A stretch of DNA of 64,000 nucleotides from Runella sp. SP2 (GCF_003711225.1 NZ_CP031030.1:7184501-7248500), one strand, 5' to 3'; numbered from the stretch's first letter, positions 42,903-52,587 are shown. Notes: a model not told the origin generated them from the letters alone. A program made the numbers and translations.

Positions 42903-42933
42903 TTGAGTACCCTGTTTATCTCCCTTACTTTTG
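42903..42933 (+). promoter_or_regulatory. Bacteroidota-type promoter of the TPMT-like gene
   Basis: TTG at 42903-42905, 20 bases, then TACTTTTG at 42926-42933. This is a full match to the TTG-N19/20-TAnnTTTG consensus, 49 bases before the start codon. Best-supported promoter in the window. Confidence 0.65.
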
Positions 42934-42982
42934 AACCAACAATTAGTTTTATCCTCTAAACACTCTTTAATCAACTACAGCA

Positions 42983-43696
42983 ATGGAAGCAAAATTTTGG
43001 TTCGACTCATGGGACAAGGGCGGTTTTTACACGAGTTTTCACCGTCGCGACATTCATCCGTTTGTTTTAACATACTTTACCCCCAGCGAATTGCGCGGTA
43101 AAACTGTCCTTGTTCCTTTGTGCGGCAAAAGTCTTGATATGGTTTATCTCGCGGCTTTTGCTGATAAAGTCATCGGGGTTGAGCTTGTTGAAAAAGCCAT
43201 CATTGAGTTTTTTGAGGAGAATAAGTTATCGTATCACCAACCCGACGAAGAGACTTACGTCGCAGGTAATATTACCCTACTTAGAAAAGATTTTATGGCG
43301 CTCACGCCCGAAGAACTCGGCCCCATCGACTGGGTGTATGACCGTGCTTCGCTCGTGGCGTTGCCGCTCGACATGCGCCAAGAATACCTGCGCGCCATCG
43401 ACCGCCTCACCGACGTAGGGACTCAATCGTTAGTAATCACACTCGAATATTTCCCCTTGATTAATTCTGCACCGTTTAGCATCACTGCCCAAGAAATGGA
43501 TGACTACTACGGACTGGGTCATTTTATCAACCATGCCGAAAGCCCGTTGTTGATGCAGCACGGAATGGTACGCCGCTGGAACTTAGAGTATTTGTACGAA
43601 CATGGCTTTATTTTGTCAAAACATACGAATGGATTGATTTTGGAGAAAAAAAACCTTGTTCAACCACTGCACTATGAGCTAAATGCAGTAGGTTAG
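42983..43696 (+). CDS. Thiopurine S-methyltransferase-family methyltransferase
   Basis: 237 residues. The TPMT family is recognised from the N-terminal W..W motif (FWFDSWDKGG), the SAM-binding VLVPLCGKSLDMVYLA and DRASLVALP. Members methylate thiols, selenium, tellurium or halide compounds; the physiological substrate is not evident. Own promoter; followed 15 bases later by another methyltransferase gene, probably co-transcribed. Confidence 0.88.
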   Translation: MEAKFWFDSWDKGGFYTSFHRRDIHPFVLTYFTPSELRGKTVLVPLCGKSLDMVYLAAFADKVIGVELVEKAIIEFFEENKLSYHQPDEETYVAGNITLLRKDFMALTPEELGPIDWVYDRASLVALPLDMRQEYLRAIDRLTDVGTQSLVITLEYFPLINSAPFSITAQEMDDYYGLGHFINHAESPLLMQHGMVRRWNLEYLYEHGFILSKHTNGLILEKKNLVQPLHYELNAVG

Positions 43697-43711
43697 GGTT
43701 TTTGAACTCCC

Positions 43712-44428
43712 ATGAGTGTTTTATACAACGAACTTGCCAAGGTCTATGACCAAATGTACCAGCAACTCTTTGATTATGACCGAGAGTTTGCCTTTTATCA
43801 CCAGCAATTACAAAACGCCACAGCCCAGTCGGTACTCGAACTGGGCTGTGGCACAGGGAATCTAGCCCAACGCTTCTGCGACGCGGGCTATGATTATTGG
43901 GGCATTGATTTGAGCGAATCGATGGTAGAATTGGCTCGGCAGCGTGTTCCCAAAGCCAGCATTCATGCGGCTGATATGTGTAGTTTCGAGCTGGGGCGCA
44001 CTTTTGACATGATTTGCATTACAGGACGGAGTATAAGTTATTTGCTTCAAAATCAGTCGATAGAGCAATGCTTTGCTTCGGTCGCCCGCCACCTTTCACC
44101 TCAAGGTCAATTTGTTTTTGATGCCATCGATGCCGCTGCTCTTTTTGACGATTTTCATCAAACCCGAACTGACGAAATTATGGTATCTCCTTACCGACGG
44201 TTGAGCCGAAGCACGCCCAATTTGAGCACGGGCTGGACGTGGGACTGGGTATCGGATTATTACGAAGGGGACAGGTTGATTGGTCAAGACGAAGTGACAT
44301 TGCGGGCTTTCTTGGTGGAAGAACTTCGATTGTTACTGGCTCGAAATGGCCTCATCCTAAGCCAGATTCTCGACAAAGACGCTTATGCCTGGAAAGACGC
44401 TTATTTTATTGCCCACAAAAAACGCTGA
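43712..44428 (+). CDS. Class I SAM-dependent methyltransferase
   Basis: 238 residues with SAM motif VLELGCGTGNLAQRF, motif II WGIDLSESMVELAR and SPQGQFVFDAID. Substrate unknown. Last gene of a two-gene unit with the TPMT-like gene; its stop codon lies inside the left arm of the terminator at 44417. Confidence 0.88.
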   Translation: MSVLYNELAKVYDQMYQQLFDYDREFAFYHQQLQNATAQSVLELGCGTGNLAQRFCDAGYDYWGIDLSESMVELARQRVPKASIHAADMCSFELGRTFDMICITGRSISYLLQNQSIEQCFASVARHLSPQGQFVFDAIDAAALFDDFHQTRTDEIMVSPYRRLSRSTPNLSTGWTWDWVSDYYEGDRLIGQDEVTLRAFLVEELRLLLARNGLILSQILDKDAYAWKDAYFIAHKKR

Positions 44429-44449
44429 CAATCATTGCCAGCGTTTTTT
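44417..44449. terminator. Terminator overlapping the stop codon
   Basis: AAAAAACGCTG (44417-44427) pairs with CAGCGTTTTTT (44439-44449). Works for the methyltransferase gene and, by symmetry, possibly for the convergent TonB-receptor gene. Confidence 0.88.
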
Positions 44450-44464
44450 GTATTATCGTGTAAA

Positions 44465-44480
44465 GGGTTGCTCACAACCC
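44465..44480. repeat. GGGTTGCTCACAACCC hairpin
   Basis: Perfect palindrome except the four-base centre, in the gap between the methyltransferase and the TonB-receptor gene. Same unit at 59209 and 59297. Confidence 0.75.
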
Positions 44481-44501
44481 GATGATATGTTATTAACAAG
44501 C

Positions 44502-47500
44502 CTAGAACTTGAAGTTGAGGCTTGCGTTGAAAATAGCCCCTAATTGGCTAAACTGCGAACCATCGTAAGTCACGTTTGAGTAGCGTCCGTTGAACGTAAT
44601 CAAGTTGTATTGGTCCCAGTATTTCGCAGAGGGCACGTTGTTTTTGGCATCAAAACGCGTACGAGTACCTGTTTTGAGGTCAACAAAATCCCATTTTGGC
44701 ATGACATTGAATAAGTTAGAGGCATTCAGGGTCAATGTAGCTTTTGAATTAAACGGAATCGTAATGCTCAAGTCAGTAACCACGGCTGGGACAAACTCCG
44801 TATCGGTATTTTCGTCTAAGCCATTTTGGTGGAAGCGAGTGGGGCCAAACAAGGTATTGTTGAGATTGAACATAATTTTCTTGAGCGCGTAGTCAAAGCC
44901 AAGAATTGTTTTGTACTTAGGGCGTGACGAAAACAAAAGCGCATCTTGTGTGCGGTCAAACACCGACTTGCCTGCATCTGCAATCAGCTTCGTATTTTTG
45001 ACTGACGTATATTTATTCTCGAAGGTGTAATTACCTGCTAAATTAATCGAAAGCTTTCCTGGGCCAACGAGCAAGTTGCGTTGCGAAACCACAAAGTCAA
45101 GACCTGATGTTGTTGTATTTAAGGCATTTGAGAAGAAGCTTACGGCCACTATACCGTTGCTGGTCAAGATTTTATCTAAAGCTGTATTACCCGCCGTCGT
45201 ACCCGCAATTTCCGAACCAAGTACGATACGGTCTTTCACCTTGATGTTATAGTAATCCAACGTAATGCTCAAGTTTTTGTTAGGATTTAAGCCCAAACCA
45301 AGCGTGAAGTTGGTCGATTTTTCAGGTGTAAGTTTAGGTACCCCCAACGCAAATGCCTGCGGACTTACGTTGTTTACGATACCTTTTGTTTGAATACCTT
45401 GGCCAGGCACAAAGCTCGCTTGCGCCAACTGTTGGTAAATTTGATGTAACAACGGCGCGCGGAAACCCGTAGAATACGAACCACGAATGGTTACTTTATC
45501 GTTGTTGAATTTATAACGGCTACTGATTTTGAACACGTTGGCGTTTCCAAAATCACTGTAGCGCTCGGCACGGAATGTACCATTGATTAAAAAATCGGGA
45601 GTAATATCATAACCTAAGTCCACGTATCCCCCGAAGTTGAAACGCGTGTTTGTCCCCGCGTTGTTAGGCGTTGTTCCTGGGAAAGAGTCGGCACCTGTTC
45701 CAACGTACGAAGAAGTATCTCCTTCAAACACCGTAAATTTCTCCATCCGAAACTCCGACCCAATGGCAAAGCTAAGTTTGTCAGAGAGCTGTTTTGAAAG
45801 GTCAATGTTTCCTACGTTGTGTGAGAAAGCATAACCGCCTGGTTTAAAATAAATAGGAGAGTTTTTGCCCAAGCTACGGTTGCGGGTATTTGACACCGTA
45901 TAAAGTTGCTTGTTGCCACCCGTTGTAAAGCTCAAGTCGGTTTTCCAGCCGTTCTTTTCGCTACGTACCCCCATTGTTCCGTTATAGTCGTTCAAATCAC
46001 CTTGGAAGGTGGGTACGTAACCTACGTAAGTTTGACCCGCAGGCGTAAGAAGTCCGTCGTCGGTCGTACGCCAGTAAGGTGTGCGGTAATTGGCAAAACT
46101 GTTTACTTTTTTGTAAACGTAAGCAGCGTTGAAATAAAACTCCGAGTTTTCGCCGACAGGTACACCTCCGTTTACCAAAAACTTCGCGGCTGTGTTTTCA
46201 GGTTGGCCGTTGACGTTTCCTGCGTCAGGGAATTTGGCCAAAAATGCTTTTACGGTTGACAAATCAGCCCCAAATCCAAGGTTGCCATCGGCTTCGGCTT
46301 CAGCGCTTACTGTGCCTGGGCGGTTGGCCAAGGCGGTACGACTGAAATCGATGGTGTAGTTGATGTACCCATTGCCAAAATTTGCTCCGTTGTTTACCGC
46401 AACTCCAACGTGTTGTCCATCGCCTTTGTGGGTGATACCCGTCGTAAGGGTAGCCGAACCGTAGTCAAATTTATCTTTTAGAATAATGTTCATTACCCCC
46501 GCAATCGCGTCCGAACCATATTGTGCCGAGGCTCCATCGCGCAAGATTTCTACGCGCTTGATGGCTTGTTGAGGAATCGCCGAAATGTCCGCTCCACTTT
46601 CTCCCCGTCCTGGCGAGGTTTGGATGTACATCAAGGCACTGGTGTTTTTACGCTTTCCGTTAATCAAAATCAACGTACGGCTTGGCCCCATGTTACGAAT
46701 TTCGTAAGGGTCAAGCAGCGACGTCGCGTCATTAACGGGGGTATTGACGGTGTTAAACGAAGGCACGCGGTATTGAAGGGCTTTGTCAAACGTCAACTGA
46801 CCCGTAGTACGCAAATCGGCTGCCGAAAGAATATCAATTGGGAGTGGCGTATCAGTCATCGTACGTTTTGAGGTACGGCTACCTACTGAAACAATTACCT
46901 CGCTCAACGACTGCACACTTGGTACTAATTTGACGTCGATTTGGGTTTGGCTACCTACCACAATTTCTTGCGTTGCAAAACCTACAAACGAAAACGACAA
47001 CGTCCCGCCAGCGTCAGGAACGTTGATTTTGTATTGGCCTTGGGCATCGGTTACTACCCCTTGGTTAGTACCTTTGAGTGCAATACTTACGCCAGGAAGT
47101 GCTTCTCCTTTTTCGGCATCTACGACTTTTCCCGAAATGGATTTATCTACAGCTTGCACCATTTCAAGCGTTGGAGCAGCGCTCTCCACTGTCGAATTTT
47201 GCGGAGCTCCGCCTAAGTTCATGGCACTTTTTTCGGCCTTCTGGGCAATGATATAACTTCCGTTATGGCTCTTCTTAAATTGAAGGTTGGTATTTTGGAG
47301 GATTTTATTGAGGTTATGTTCGAGGTTGCGACTGTAATTAATTGCGTCCATCGACACTGAATAGGTGCTCACATTTCGGTCAAAAAACAAAATGTCACTC
47401 TTGTAATGGTTCTTCAAATCGTGAAGCGCTTCTTTGAGCGACTTCTGAGCGGCAGCCGCAGTTGTTTTCATAGAGGCGTTGGCGTGAGCGCGGGCCAGCA

Positions 47501-47573
47501 GTTGCGCCGAACTAGGGCTGTTGGCGCTTAGCATCATGCCTGCCATAAGCATCATAGGTAAGTGTTTTTTCAT
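44502..47573 (-). CDS. TonB-dependent outer-membrane receptor with STN and carboxypeptidase-like domains
   Basis: 1023 residues. Signal peptide (to about residue 28), an STN/secretin-N domain (about 35-110) typical of FecA-like signalling receptors, a CarboxypepD_reg-like beta domain (about 143-225, ISGKVVDAEKGEALPGVSI), plug domain (about 240-370, ..RTLILINGKRKN.., VEILRDGASAQYGSDAIAGVMNI) and a ~650-residue beta barrel ending in Phe (SLNFKF). Preceded by FecR and ECF sigma genes in the same direction, so expression is probably induced by its own substrate. No SusD partner follows, so it is more likely a siderophore/cofactor or small-molecule receptor than a glycan SusC. Confidence 0.93.
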   Translation of the reverse strand: MKKHLPMMLMAGMMLSANSPSSAQLLARAHANASMKTTAAAAQKSLKEALHDLKNHYKSDILFFDRNVSTYSVSMDAINYSRNLEHNLNKILQNTNLQFKKSHNGSYIIAQKAEKSAMNLGGAPQNSTVESAAPTLEMVQAVDKSISGKVVDAEKGEALPGVSIALKGTNQGVVTDAQGQYKINVPDAGGTLSFSFVGFATQEIVVGSQTQIDVKLVPSVQSLSEVIVSVGSRTSKRTMTDTPLPIDILSAADLRTTGQLTFDKALQYRVPSFNTVNTPVNDATSLLDPYEIRNMGPSRTLILINGKRKNTSALMYIQTSPGRGESGADISAIPQQAIKRVEILRDGASAQYGSDAIAGVMNIILKDKFDYGSATLTTGITHKGDGQHVGVAVNNGANFGNGYINYTIDFSRTALANRPGTVSAEAEADGNLGFGADLSTVKAFLAKFPDAGNVNGQPENTAAKFLVNGGVPVGENSEFYFNAAYVYKKVNSFANYRTPYWRTTDDGLLTPAGQTYVGYVPTFQGDLNDYNGTMGVRSEKNGWKTDLSFTTGGNKQLYTVSNTRNRSLGKNSPIYFKPGGYAFSHNVGNIDLSKQLSDKLSFAIGSEFRMEKFTVFEGDTSSYVGTGADSFPGTTPNNAGTNTRFNFGGYVDLGYDITPDFLINGTFRAERYSDFGNANVFKISSRYKFNNDKVTIRGSYSTGFRAPLLHQIYQQLAQASFVPGQGIQTKGIVNNVSPQAFALGVPKLTPEKSTNFTLGLGLNPNKNLSITLDYYNIKVKDRIVLGSEIAGTTAGNTALDKILTSNGIVAVSFFSNALNTTTSGLDFVVSQRNLLVGPGKLSINLAGNYTFENKYTSVKNTKLIADAGKSVFDRTQDALLFSSRPKYKTILGFDYALKKIMFNLNNTLFGPTRFHQNGLDENTDTEFVPAVVTDLSITIPFNSKATLTLNASNLFNVMPKWDFVDLKTGTRTRFDAKNNVPSAKYWDQYNLITFNGRYSNVTYDGSQFSQLGAIFNASLNFKF

Positions 47574-47594
47574 AAGGCAGTGATTGTTGATTGG

Positions 47595-48590
47595 TTATAG
47601 ATTTGTTTCTGAATAAATGATAATTTCGTTTCCTTCTCTTCGGTACCGTAAATTGGCCGCTTCGGAAAGCGTTTCGAGCAATTCGCTGGCATTTTGGGCC
47701 GTAAACGAACCCGATACTGTCCAAGAACTCAGCTCTTGGTTTTCGATGCGGACTTTTACCCCAAAGTTTTCAAGAAATAAGTGCGTAATGTCGTACAACG
47801 GCGTTTCATCAAATACAAAGCGATGTTCTTTCCACGCTACGTATTTTTCGGGTTCACGGATTACGGTTTGCTTCAACTGGTTTTGTGGGTCAATCATCAC
47901 CAAATCACCAGGTTTCATGGTTACTTCTTTGGGCGTAGCACCTTGGCGGTAGCGTAGCTGCACTTTCCCTTTGTTCAAGACTACTTTAGCACCTCGTTCG
48001 CGGCTAAAGACCGTAAATTCAGTACCGAGTACCAAGACCTCAAATTTGCGATTGGTTTTGACAATAAAAGGCTGGTGAGTGGCAGTATGAACCACCGAAA
48101 ACGCTCCTTCGCCTTGCAGGAATACTTCACGGGTGTGGTCGCCAAAACCAAAACGCGGCACCCGAAGAGAGGAGTTGGCATTGAGCGTAACCTGACTTCC
48201 GTCGTCCAAGCGAAAAGACGAAGTTTGACCAAAAGTGGTGCGGTAGGTTTTGTACAAAATGGTATCTTGTTTGAACCAAGCTGTAAAACCCAAAGCCGCT
48301 ACTACAGAAGCCGCTGCCAACCATTGAAAGGGTTTAAAAAATGTCCTTGACTGCGTTACGGGTGCATTGTTTTCTTGAATACGAGTAAAATGGGATTGAA
48401 GTGCTTCCTCTACATCAGGAATAAACTGTGGATTTTGCTGTTCCCATCGAACAAGGGCAGCGTAAAACTTTTCTAGATTTTCGGAATACTTCACCCATTC
48501 GTCAATCTGTTGTTTCTCAAATACTGTCGCATTGCCTGCTAGGTATTTGCACAACATGTCATCGGTGATGTGGATGTTGGTGGATTGCAT
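47595..48590 (-). CDS. FecR-family anti-sigma factor
   Basis: 331 residues from ATG 48590 (MQSTNIHITDDMLCKYL); longer starts would overlap the sigma gene. Cytoplasmic N-terminus that binds the sigma factor, one membrane helix (about 88-106, FQWLAAASVVAALGFTAW), a periplasmic FecR domain (FRLDDGSQVTLNANSSLRV) and a DUF4974-type C-terminus. It passes the signal from the receptor STN domain to the ECF sigma factor. It lies between the sigma gene (4-base gap) and the receptor gene (21-base gap). Confidence 0.93.
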   Translation of the reverse strand: MQSTNIHITDDMLCKYLAGNATVFEKQQIDEWVKYSENLEKFYAALVRWEQQNPQFIPDVEEALQSHFTRIQENNAPVTQSRTFFKPFQWLAAASVVAALGFTAWFKQDTILYKTYRTTFGQTSSFRLDDGSQVTLNANSSLRVPRFGFGDHTREVFLQGEGAFSVVHTATHQPFIVKTNRKFEVLVLGTEFTVFSRERGAKVVLNKGKVQLRYRQGATPKEVTMKPGDLVMIDPQNQLKQTVIREPEKYVAWKEHRFVFDETPLYDITHLFLENFGVKVRIENQELSSWTVSGSFTAQNASELLETLSEAANLRYRREGNEIIIYSETNL

Positions 48591-48594
48591 TTGA

Positions 48595-49215
48595 TTATGA
48601 CCATTTATCGCGTAGGGTATCGCGTAGTTGTTTAAAGGCTTGGTAAAGGTGAGCTTCCACGGTACGAGACGAAACAGCCAATTCTTCGGCGATTTCATGG
48701 CTCCGTTTGCCATCGAAGCGGTTCATCAAATAAATCTGACGGCGCTTGATGGGCATGGCATTGATGGCGTTCTGAATGTCTTGGTAAAGTTCTTCGTACT
48801 GCGTGATGGAGTCGGGGTGTTGTGCTTCGTTGGTACATACCGAAGCAGCATTTTCGAGGGCGGTTTTGCGCTGCATTTCGCGCCGCACGTAATCAAAACA
48901 GCGATGTCGGATCGTAGTAAATAGATAAGCCCTAAACGAAGTATCTATTTTTTTGTAGAGTTGTTCGCTATGAAATTCGTAGAAAATATCCGACACCAAG
49001 TCTTCGGCAATGGCCTTTGAAGAAACAAACCGTAGCGCATGGCTACAAAGGGGAGTGTAATACAGTCTAAACAGCAAGGCAATGCCCTCATCGACACTTT
49101 GGCCGAACGCTTGTCTTACCCTATCCTCTACTTCTAGCGACAGGTTTTTAGGGGTTTCATCATTGGTTATCTGCCAAAAAGGAGTTCTTTCGGAGTTCGG
49201 CTTTGGTTGCTCCAT
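48595..49215 (-). CDS. ECF sigma factor (FecI/RpoE type)
   Basis: 206 residues. Sigma-70 region 2 (about 35-105; LLFRLYYTPLCSHALRFVSSKAIAEDLV, FRAYLFTTIRHRCFDYVRR) and region 4 (about 145-200; INAMPIKRRQIYLMNRFDGKRSHEIAEELAVSSRTVEAHLYQA). First gene of the sigma-FecR-receptor operon. A ~30-residue N-terminal extension precedes region 2. Confidence 0.94.
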   Translation of the reverse strand: MEQPKPNSERTPFWQITNDETPKNLSLEVEDRVRQAFGQSVDEGIALLFRLYYTPLCSHALRFVSSKAIAEDLVSDIFYEFHSEQLYKKIDTSFRAYLFTTIRHRCFDYVRREMQRKTALENAASVCTNEAQHPDSITQYEELYQDIQNAINAMPIKRRQIYLMNRFDGKRSHEIAEELAVSSRTVEAHLYQAFKQLRDTLRDKWS

Positions 49216-49306
49216 TTGGTTTTTAAAAGAGGTCAGTTTAAGTCATAGACGATTAACGAGTTTAAAATACTTAGTGTGGAAAGAACTTTTTTTTGGTAAT
49301 TTACAA

Positions 49307-49339
49307 AAAAAGGGACGTTTGTGAAAAACGTCCCTTTTT
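49307..49339 (-). terminator. Terminator of the hydroxypyruvate-isomerase-like gene
   Basis: AAAAAGGGACGTTT (49307-49320) and its exact complement (49326-49339) around GTGAA. On the minus strand it ends in a T tract. It lies 125 bases past the isomerase-like stop and insulates the sigma-factor operon. Confidence 0.85.
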
Positions 49340-49463
49340 AGTTTTATAAACTAGAAAATAGTTTATAATGATATTTTTATACTGTAAATGCTGATTTATG
49401 GCAAATTTGCTTTGGTATGGTTTATGCTAGATTTTACGCCTAAAAATAAACCAATCAGACACT

Positions 49464-50354
49464 TTATACGTCGCAAATCAACACACATTTTTTTAAAGCT
49501 TCTAGCATTCCCGCCTTGTCTTTGGCTTTTGGTACAAATTCTTGTCCGATGTATCCTTTATAACCCGAGGCCACAATTGCTTTCACAATGGCAGGGTAAT
49601 AAATTTCTTGGGTATCGTCGATTTCGTTACGGCCAGGGTGCCCGCCTGTATGGTAGTGGCTGATGTATTTACCATAGCGCTGAATGTTGCGAATATGATC
49701 ACCACTCATGCTTTGCATGTGGTAAATGTCGTACAAGAGTTTGAATTTCTCAGACCCCACCATTTCGCATAGTACTGCTCCCCATTCCACATTATCGGCT
49801 TGATAATCAGGGTGACTAGCGCGTGAACTGAGCAATTCCATCGTCAGGGTTACGTTGTATTTTTCGGCCAAAGGAATCAGGCGTTTGAGCCCTTTTTGGC
49901 AGTTGAGCAGTCCCTGATAATCACCCAAACCACGGCGGTTGCCTGAGAAACAAATTACGTTGGTAATCCCGTATTCTTGGGCTTGGGGCAACAATTCTTC
50001 GTAGCATTTTACGATGATGTCGTGATTTTTAGGGTCGTTCAAAAAACTACCTAAGCCCGTTTTTTCAGGCCAAGGGTCGGCCCATCCTAAAGCAGAGGTT
50101 AAGCCGTAGTTTTTCATAATTGCCCACTCTTTTGGTCCTGTTAGCTCAATCGACTCAATGCCCATGTCTTTGCTAGCTTGGCAAAGTTCTTCGAAGGGGA
50201 TAGAGGCGTAGCACCAGCGACTTACTGAGTGCTTGATATTTCCTTTGAGTTTAAGGGGTGCGTGCGCTTCGGCAGAATCGACAATAGCAGGAATCGTAGC
50301 CGCCGAAGCTCCTAAAGTTTTGAGGGCATCGCGGCGAGAAAGGTTTGATTTCAT
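49464..50354 (-). CDS. Exported hydroxypyruvate isomerase-like TIM-barrel protein
   Basis: 296 residues. N-terminus with twin-Arg (MKSNLSRRDALKTLGASAATI) indicates Tat export. The AP-endonuclease-2/Hyi-like TIM barrel has ligands in TMELLSS, LLYDIYHMQSMSGD, HYHTGGHPGRNEID and YIGQEFVP (Glu, Asp, His, Glu pattern). Classical hydroxypyruvate isomerase is cytoplasmic; the exported Bacteroidota members are of unknown substrate. Single gene with its own terminator. Confidence 0.86.
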   Translation of the reverse strand: MKSNLSRRDALKTLGASAATIPAIVDSAEAHAPLKLKGNIKHSVSRWCYASIPFEELCQASKDMGIESIELTGPKEWAIMKNYGLTSALGWADPWPEKTGLGSFLNDPKNHDIIVKCYEELLPQAQEYGITNVICFSGNRRGLGDYQGLLNCQKGLKRLIPLAEKYNVTLTMELLSSRASHPDYQADNVEWGAVLCEMVGSEKFKLLYDIYHMQSMSGDHIRNIQRYGKYISHYHTGGHPGRNEIDDTQEIYYPAIVKAIVASGYKGYIGQEFVPKAKDKAGMLEALKKCVLICDV

Positions 50355-50492
50355 TGGTTACAATGGTAAGTTTTGCTTGTGCCATTTTTTACACCTACAA
50401 AAGTGTCTTTCTCTGTTAAATTACTGCTAACGTAGCACATTACCTTTCAACCCATTTGCTGTCAGGCTGTTGTCAAATAAAACGACGATTGA

Positions 50493-50933
50493 TTATTTGG
50501 CGACAGGAAGCTGAGTGCTGATGGCTATTCGATTCCAAGAATTGATAACGACTGACACCATGATGAGTTGGGCAATGCTTTTTTCGTCGTAGTACTTTTG
50601 GGCATTTTGATAAGTTGCCTCCGACAAGCCTCCTTGGTGAATCAGTGTGATGTCTTCGACAATGGCCAACGCGGCTTTTTCTTCTTCCGAAAAAAAGTCG
50701 GTTTCTTTCCACGCATCCAATAACAGTAATCGCTTGGCCGTTTCGCCGTTTTTGAGAGCGCTGGTAGCGTGCATGTCAATACAAAATGCACATTGGTTGA
50801 GCTGAGAAGCCCTTACTTTCATTAATTCTTTGGTTGTAAGCGGAATGTTGGTGTTTGCCAGGGTAGTTTCAACTCCGTACATGGCTTTCCATGCTTCGGG
50901 AAAAGCGTTTTGAATTTTTACTCGGTTGCTCAT
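50493..50933 (-). CDS. AhpD-like carboxymuconolactone decarboxylase family protein
   Basis: 146 residues, all-alpha. The redox motif QCAFCIDMH has Cys48, Cys51 and His55 as in AhpD alkylhydroperoxidases. Likely a peroxide-stress thiol peroxidase. The Crp-family regulator gene lies just upstream on the same strand (75-base gap), a common regulator/AhpD pairing. Confidence 0.92.
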   Translation of the reverse strand: MSNRVKIQNAFPEAWKAMYGVETTLANTNIPLTTKELMKVRASQLNQCAFCIDMHATSALKNGETAKRLLLLDAWKETDFFSEEEKAALAIVEDITLIHQGGLSEATYQNAQKYYDEKSIAQLIMVSVVINSWNRIAISTQLPVAK

Positions 50934-51008
50934 TTTTACCTTTGTTTATGATGTTTGAAATGATGGTACAAAGGTGAGGCCACAACGGTAAAAAAAACTT
51001 AAACTGGT

Positions 51009-51584
51009 TTAAGAAATGCTTTTTTTCCTGATTTCGCTTAAATATTCGGGGGTAAAACCGAGGTAGGAGGCAATGAGGTATTGCGGAACGCGCTGAAGGA
51101 ATTCGGGTTGGCTCTTCCGAAAAAAATGGTAAAGCTCTTCGCTAGAGTGCTCGTGCCGAAATTTAAGTCGCTTTTGAGTAGCGGCAAATGCCCTTTGATA
51201 AACGCACCTAAAGTATTTTTCCATCTTAGGATGTGCCTCCAGCATTTTGTCGTGGGCATCTCGGTGAAGCATTAACACCTCTGTGTTTTCGACTGCCTGA
51301 ATGTAAAATTCTGCACTTGCCTGACTGATAAACGAGAAAGTATCGGTCATCCACCAGTTTTCGATGGCAAATTCGGTGGTTTGCTCGACGCCCTTTTCGC
51401 TGATAAAATATTTCCTTAAAATTCCCTTGGCCACAAAATAGGTTGCTTTGCAGACCTGCCCTTCGCTCAAAATATTTTCCTTTTTTTTGAGTGTTTGATG
51501 TTTGAAATAGCCGAAGATTTCGGCTATTTCGTCATCGCTAACGGAGATAAATTTATTGATATGGGCTTGGAGCAAGGGAGACAT
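51009..51584 (-). CDS. Crp/Fnr-family transcriptional regulator
   Basis: 191 residues: cyclic-nucleotide-binding-like beta-roll (about 20-115) and a C-terminal HTH (about 150-185, YLIASYLGFTPEYLSEIRKK). It lacks an Fnr-type Cys cluster and the canonical cAMP-binding Arg-Ser motif, so its effector is unknown. Probably regulates the AhpD-like gene downstream and itself. Confidence 0.9.
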   Translation of the reverse strand: MSPLLQAHINKFISVSDDEIAEIFGYFKHQTLKKKENILSEGQVCKATYFVAKGILRKYFISEKGVEQTTEFAIENWWMTDTFSFISQASAEFYIQAVENTEVLMLHRDAHDKMLEAHPKMEKYFRCVYQRAFAATQKRLKFRHEHSSEELYHFFRKSQPEFLQRVPQYLIASYLGFTPEYLSEIRKKSIS

Positions 51585-51609
51585 GCTGTGAACTGCCTAT
51601 GGATACAAG

Positions 51610-52587
51610 TTAGCTTTCACGCCCGACCAAGAATTCGGCAAAATCAAGCAATGGCTTTTTGCGTGTTTCGGCTACGGGCAGGTTTTGCAAAACTTCAAAA
51701 CCATGGGCAAAATACGCATTGGCTTTGGCTTCCGCAATTTTGTCAATCCCTAATTGGGTATAAATATCGGTCACGGCGGCTACTTTGGTGGCGGTGTCGT
51801 ACGTGCCTTGTTCCTGGGTCAGCCAATAGTGAAGTTGTTCTTTGGTTTCTCCTTCAGCCAATAAAAGAGCCTCGATGAGCATAAACGTTTTTTTGTTGGC
51901 AATGATGTCGCCACCGACTTGTTTTCCAAATTTTTCGGGGTCACCATACACGTCCAGCAAATCATCTTTTAACTGAAAACCTAGCCCCATGCTTACGCCT
52001 GCGTCGTAGAGGGCTTGGGTGGTGGCGTCGTCGGCTCCTGCAATGATTCCGCCCAATTCCATGGCAAAACCCAGCAAAACAGACGTTTTGAGGCGAATCA
52101 TTTCGATGTATTCTTCCTGTGACACGTCGGTACGGGTCTCAAAATTCATGTCAAACTGCTGCCCTTCGCACACTTCTGCCGCCGTCCGATTAAAGCGTTT
52201 GATGACTTTCGGTAAACAGGCGGGTTCTACATCCAACAAAAGTTCATAGGCATTGACCAGCATCACATCCCCCGATAAAATTGCCGTATTGGCGTTCCAT
52301 TTTTCGTGGACCGTCGGTTTGCCACGGCGCAGGGGTGCGCAGTCCATAATGTCGTCGTGCATGAGCGTAAAATTATGAAACACTTCGACGGCCACGGCGG
52401 GTTTGAGGGTTTTGTGCCAATCGTCCGTAAAAAGGTGGGCTGAAAGTGTCGTCAAAAGAGGCCGTAAACGCTTGCCTCCGAGCGACATAATGTATTGAAT
52501 AGGTTCGTATAATTCGATGGGGTTTGCTCCGTAGGTGGTATTATCGACTTGCTTGCCAATGGCCTCTAAGAAAGGTTGAAACGTCAT
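51610..52587 (-). CDS. Polyprenyl (trans-isoprenyl) diphosphate synthase
   Basis: 325 residues. Both Asp-rich motifs are present: DDIMD (residues 78-82, followed by RRGKPTVH) and DDLLD in GFQLKDDLLDVYGD. Substrate chain length cannot be read safely, though bulky residues are few before the first motif (VFHNFTLMHDD), compatible with a C15-C20 or longer product. Supplies isoprenoids for menaquinone or carriers. It is on the same strand as the Crp gene, 25 bases upstream of it. Confidence 0.93.
   Translation of the reverse strand: MTFQPFLEAIGKQVDNTTYGANPIELYEPIQYIMSLGGKRLRPLLTTLSAHLFTDDWHKTLKPAVAVEVFHNFTLMHDDIMDCAPLRRGKPTVHEKWNANTAILSGDVMLVNAYELLLDVEPACLPKVIKRFNRTAAEVCEGQQFDMNFETRTDVSQEEYIEMIRLKTSVLLGFAMELGGIIAGADDATTQALYDAGVSMGLGFQLKDDLLDVYGDPEKFGKQVGGDIIANKKTFMLIEALLLAEGETKEQLHYWLTQEQGTYDTATKVAAVTDIYTQLGIDKIAEAKANAYFAHGFEVLQNLPVAETRKKPLLDFAEFLVGRES

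Noticed and set aside
44502-47573. SusC assignment for the TonB receptor
   Set aside because: No SusD gene is adjacent, and the STN domain plus sigma/FecR genes point to FecA-like signalling; named only as TonB-dependent receptor.
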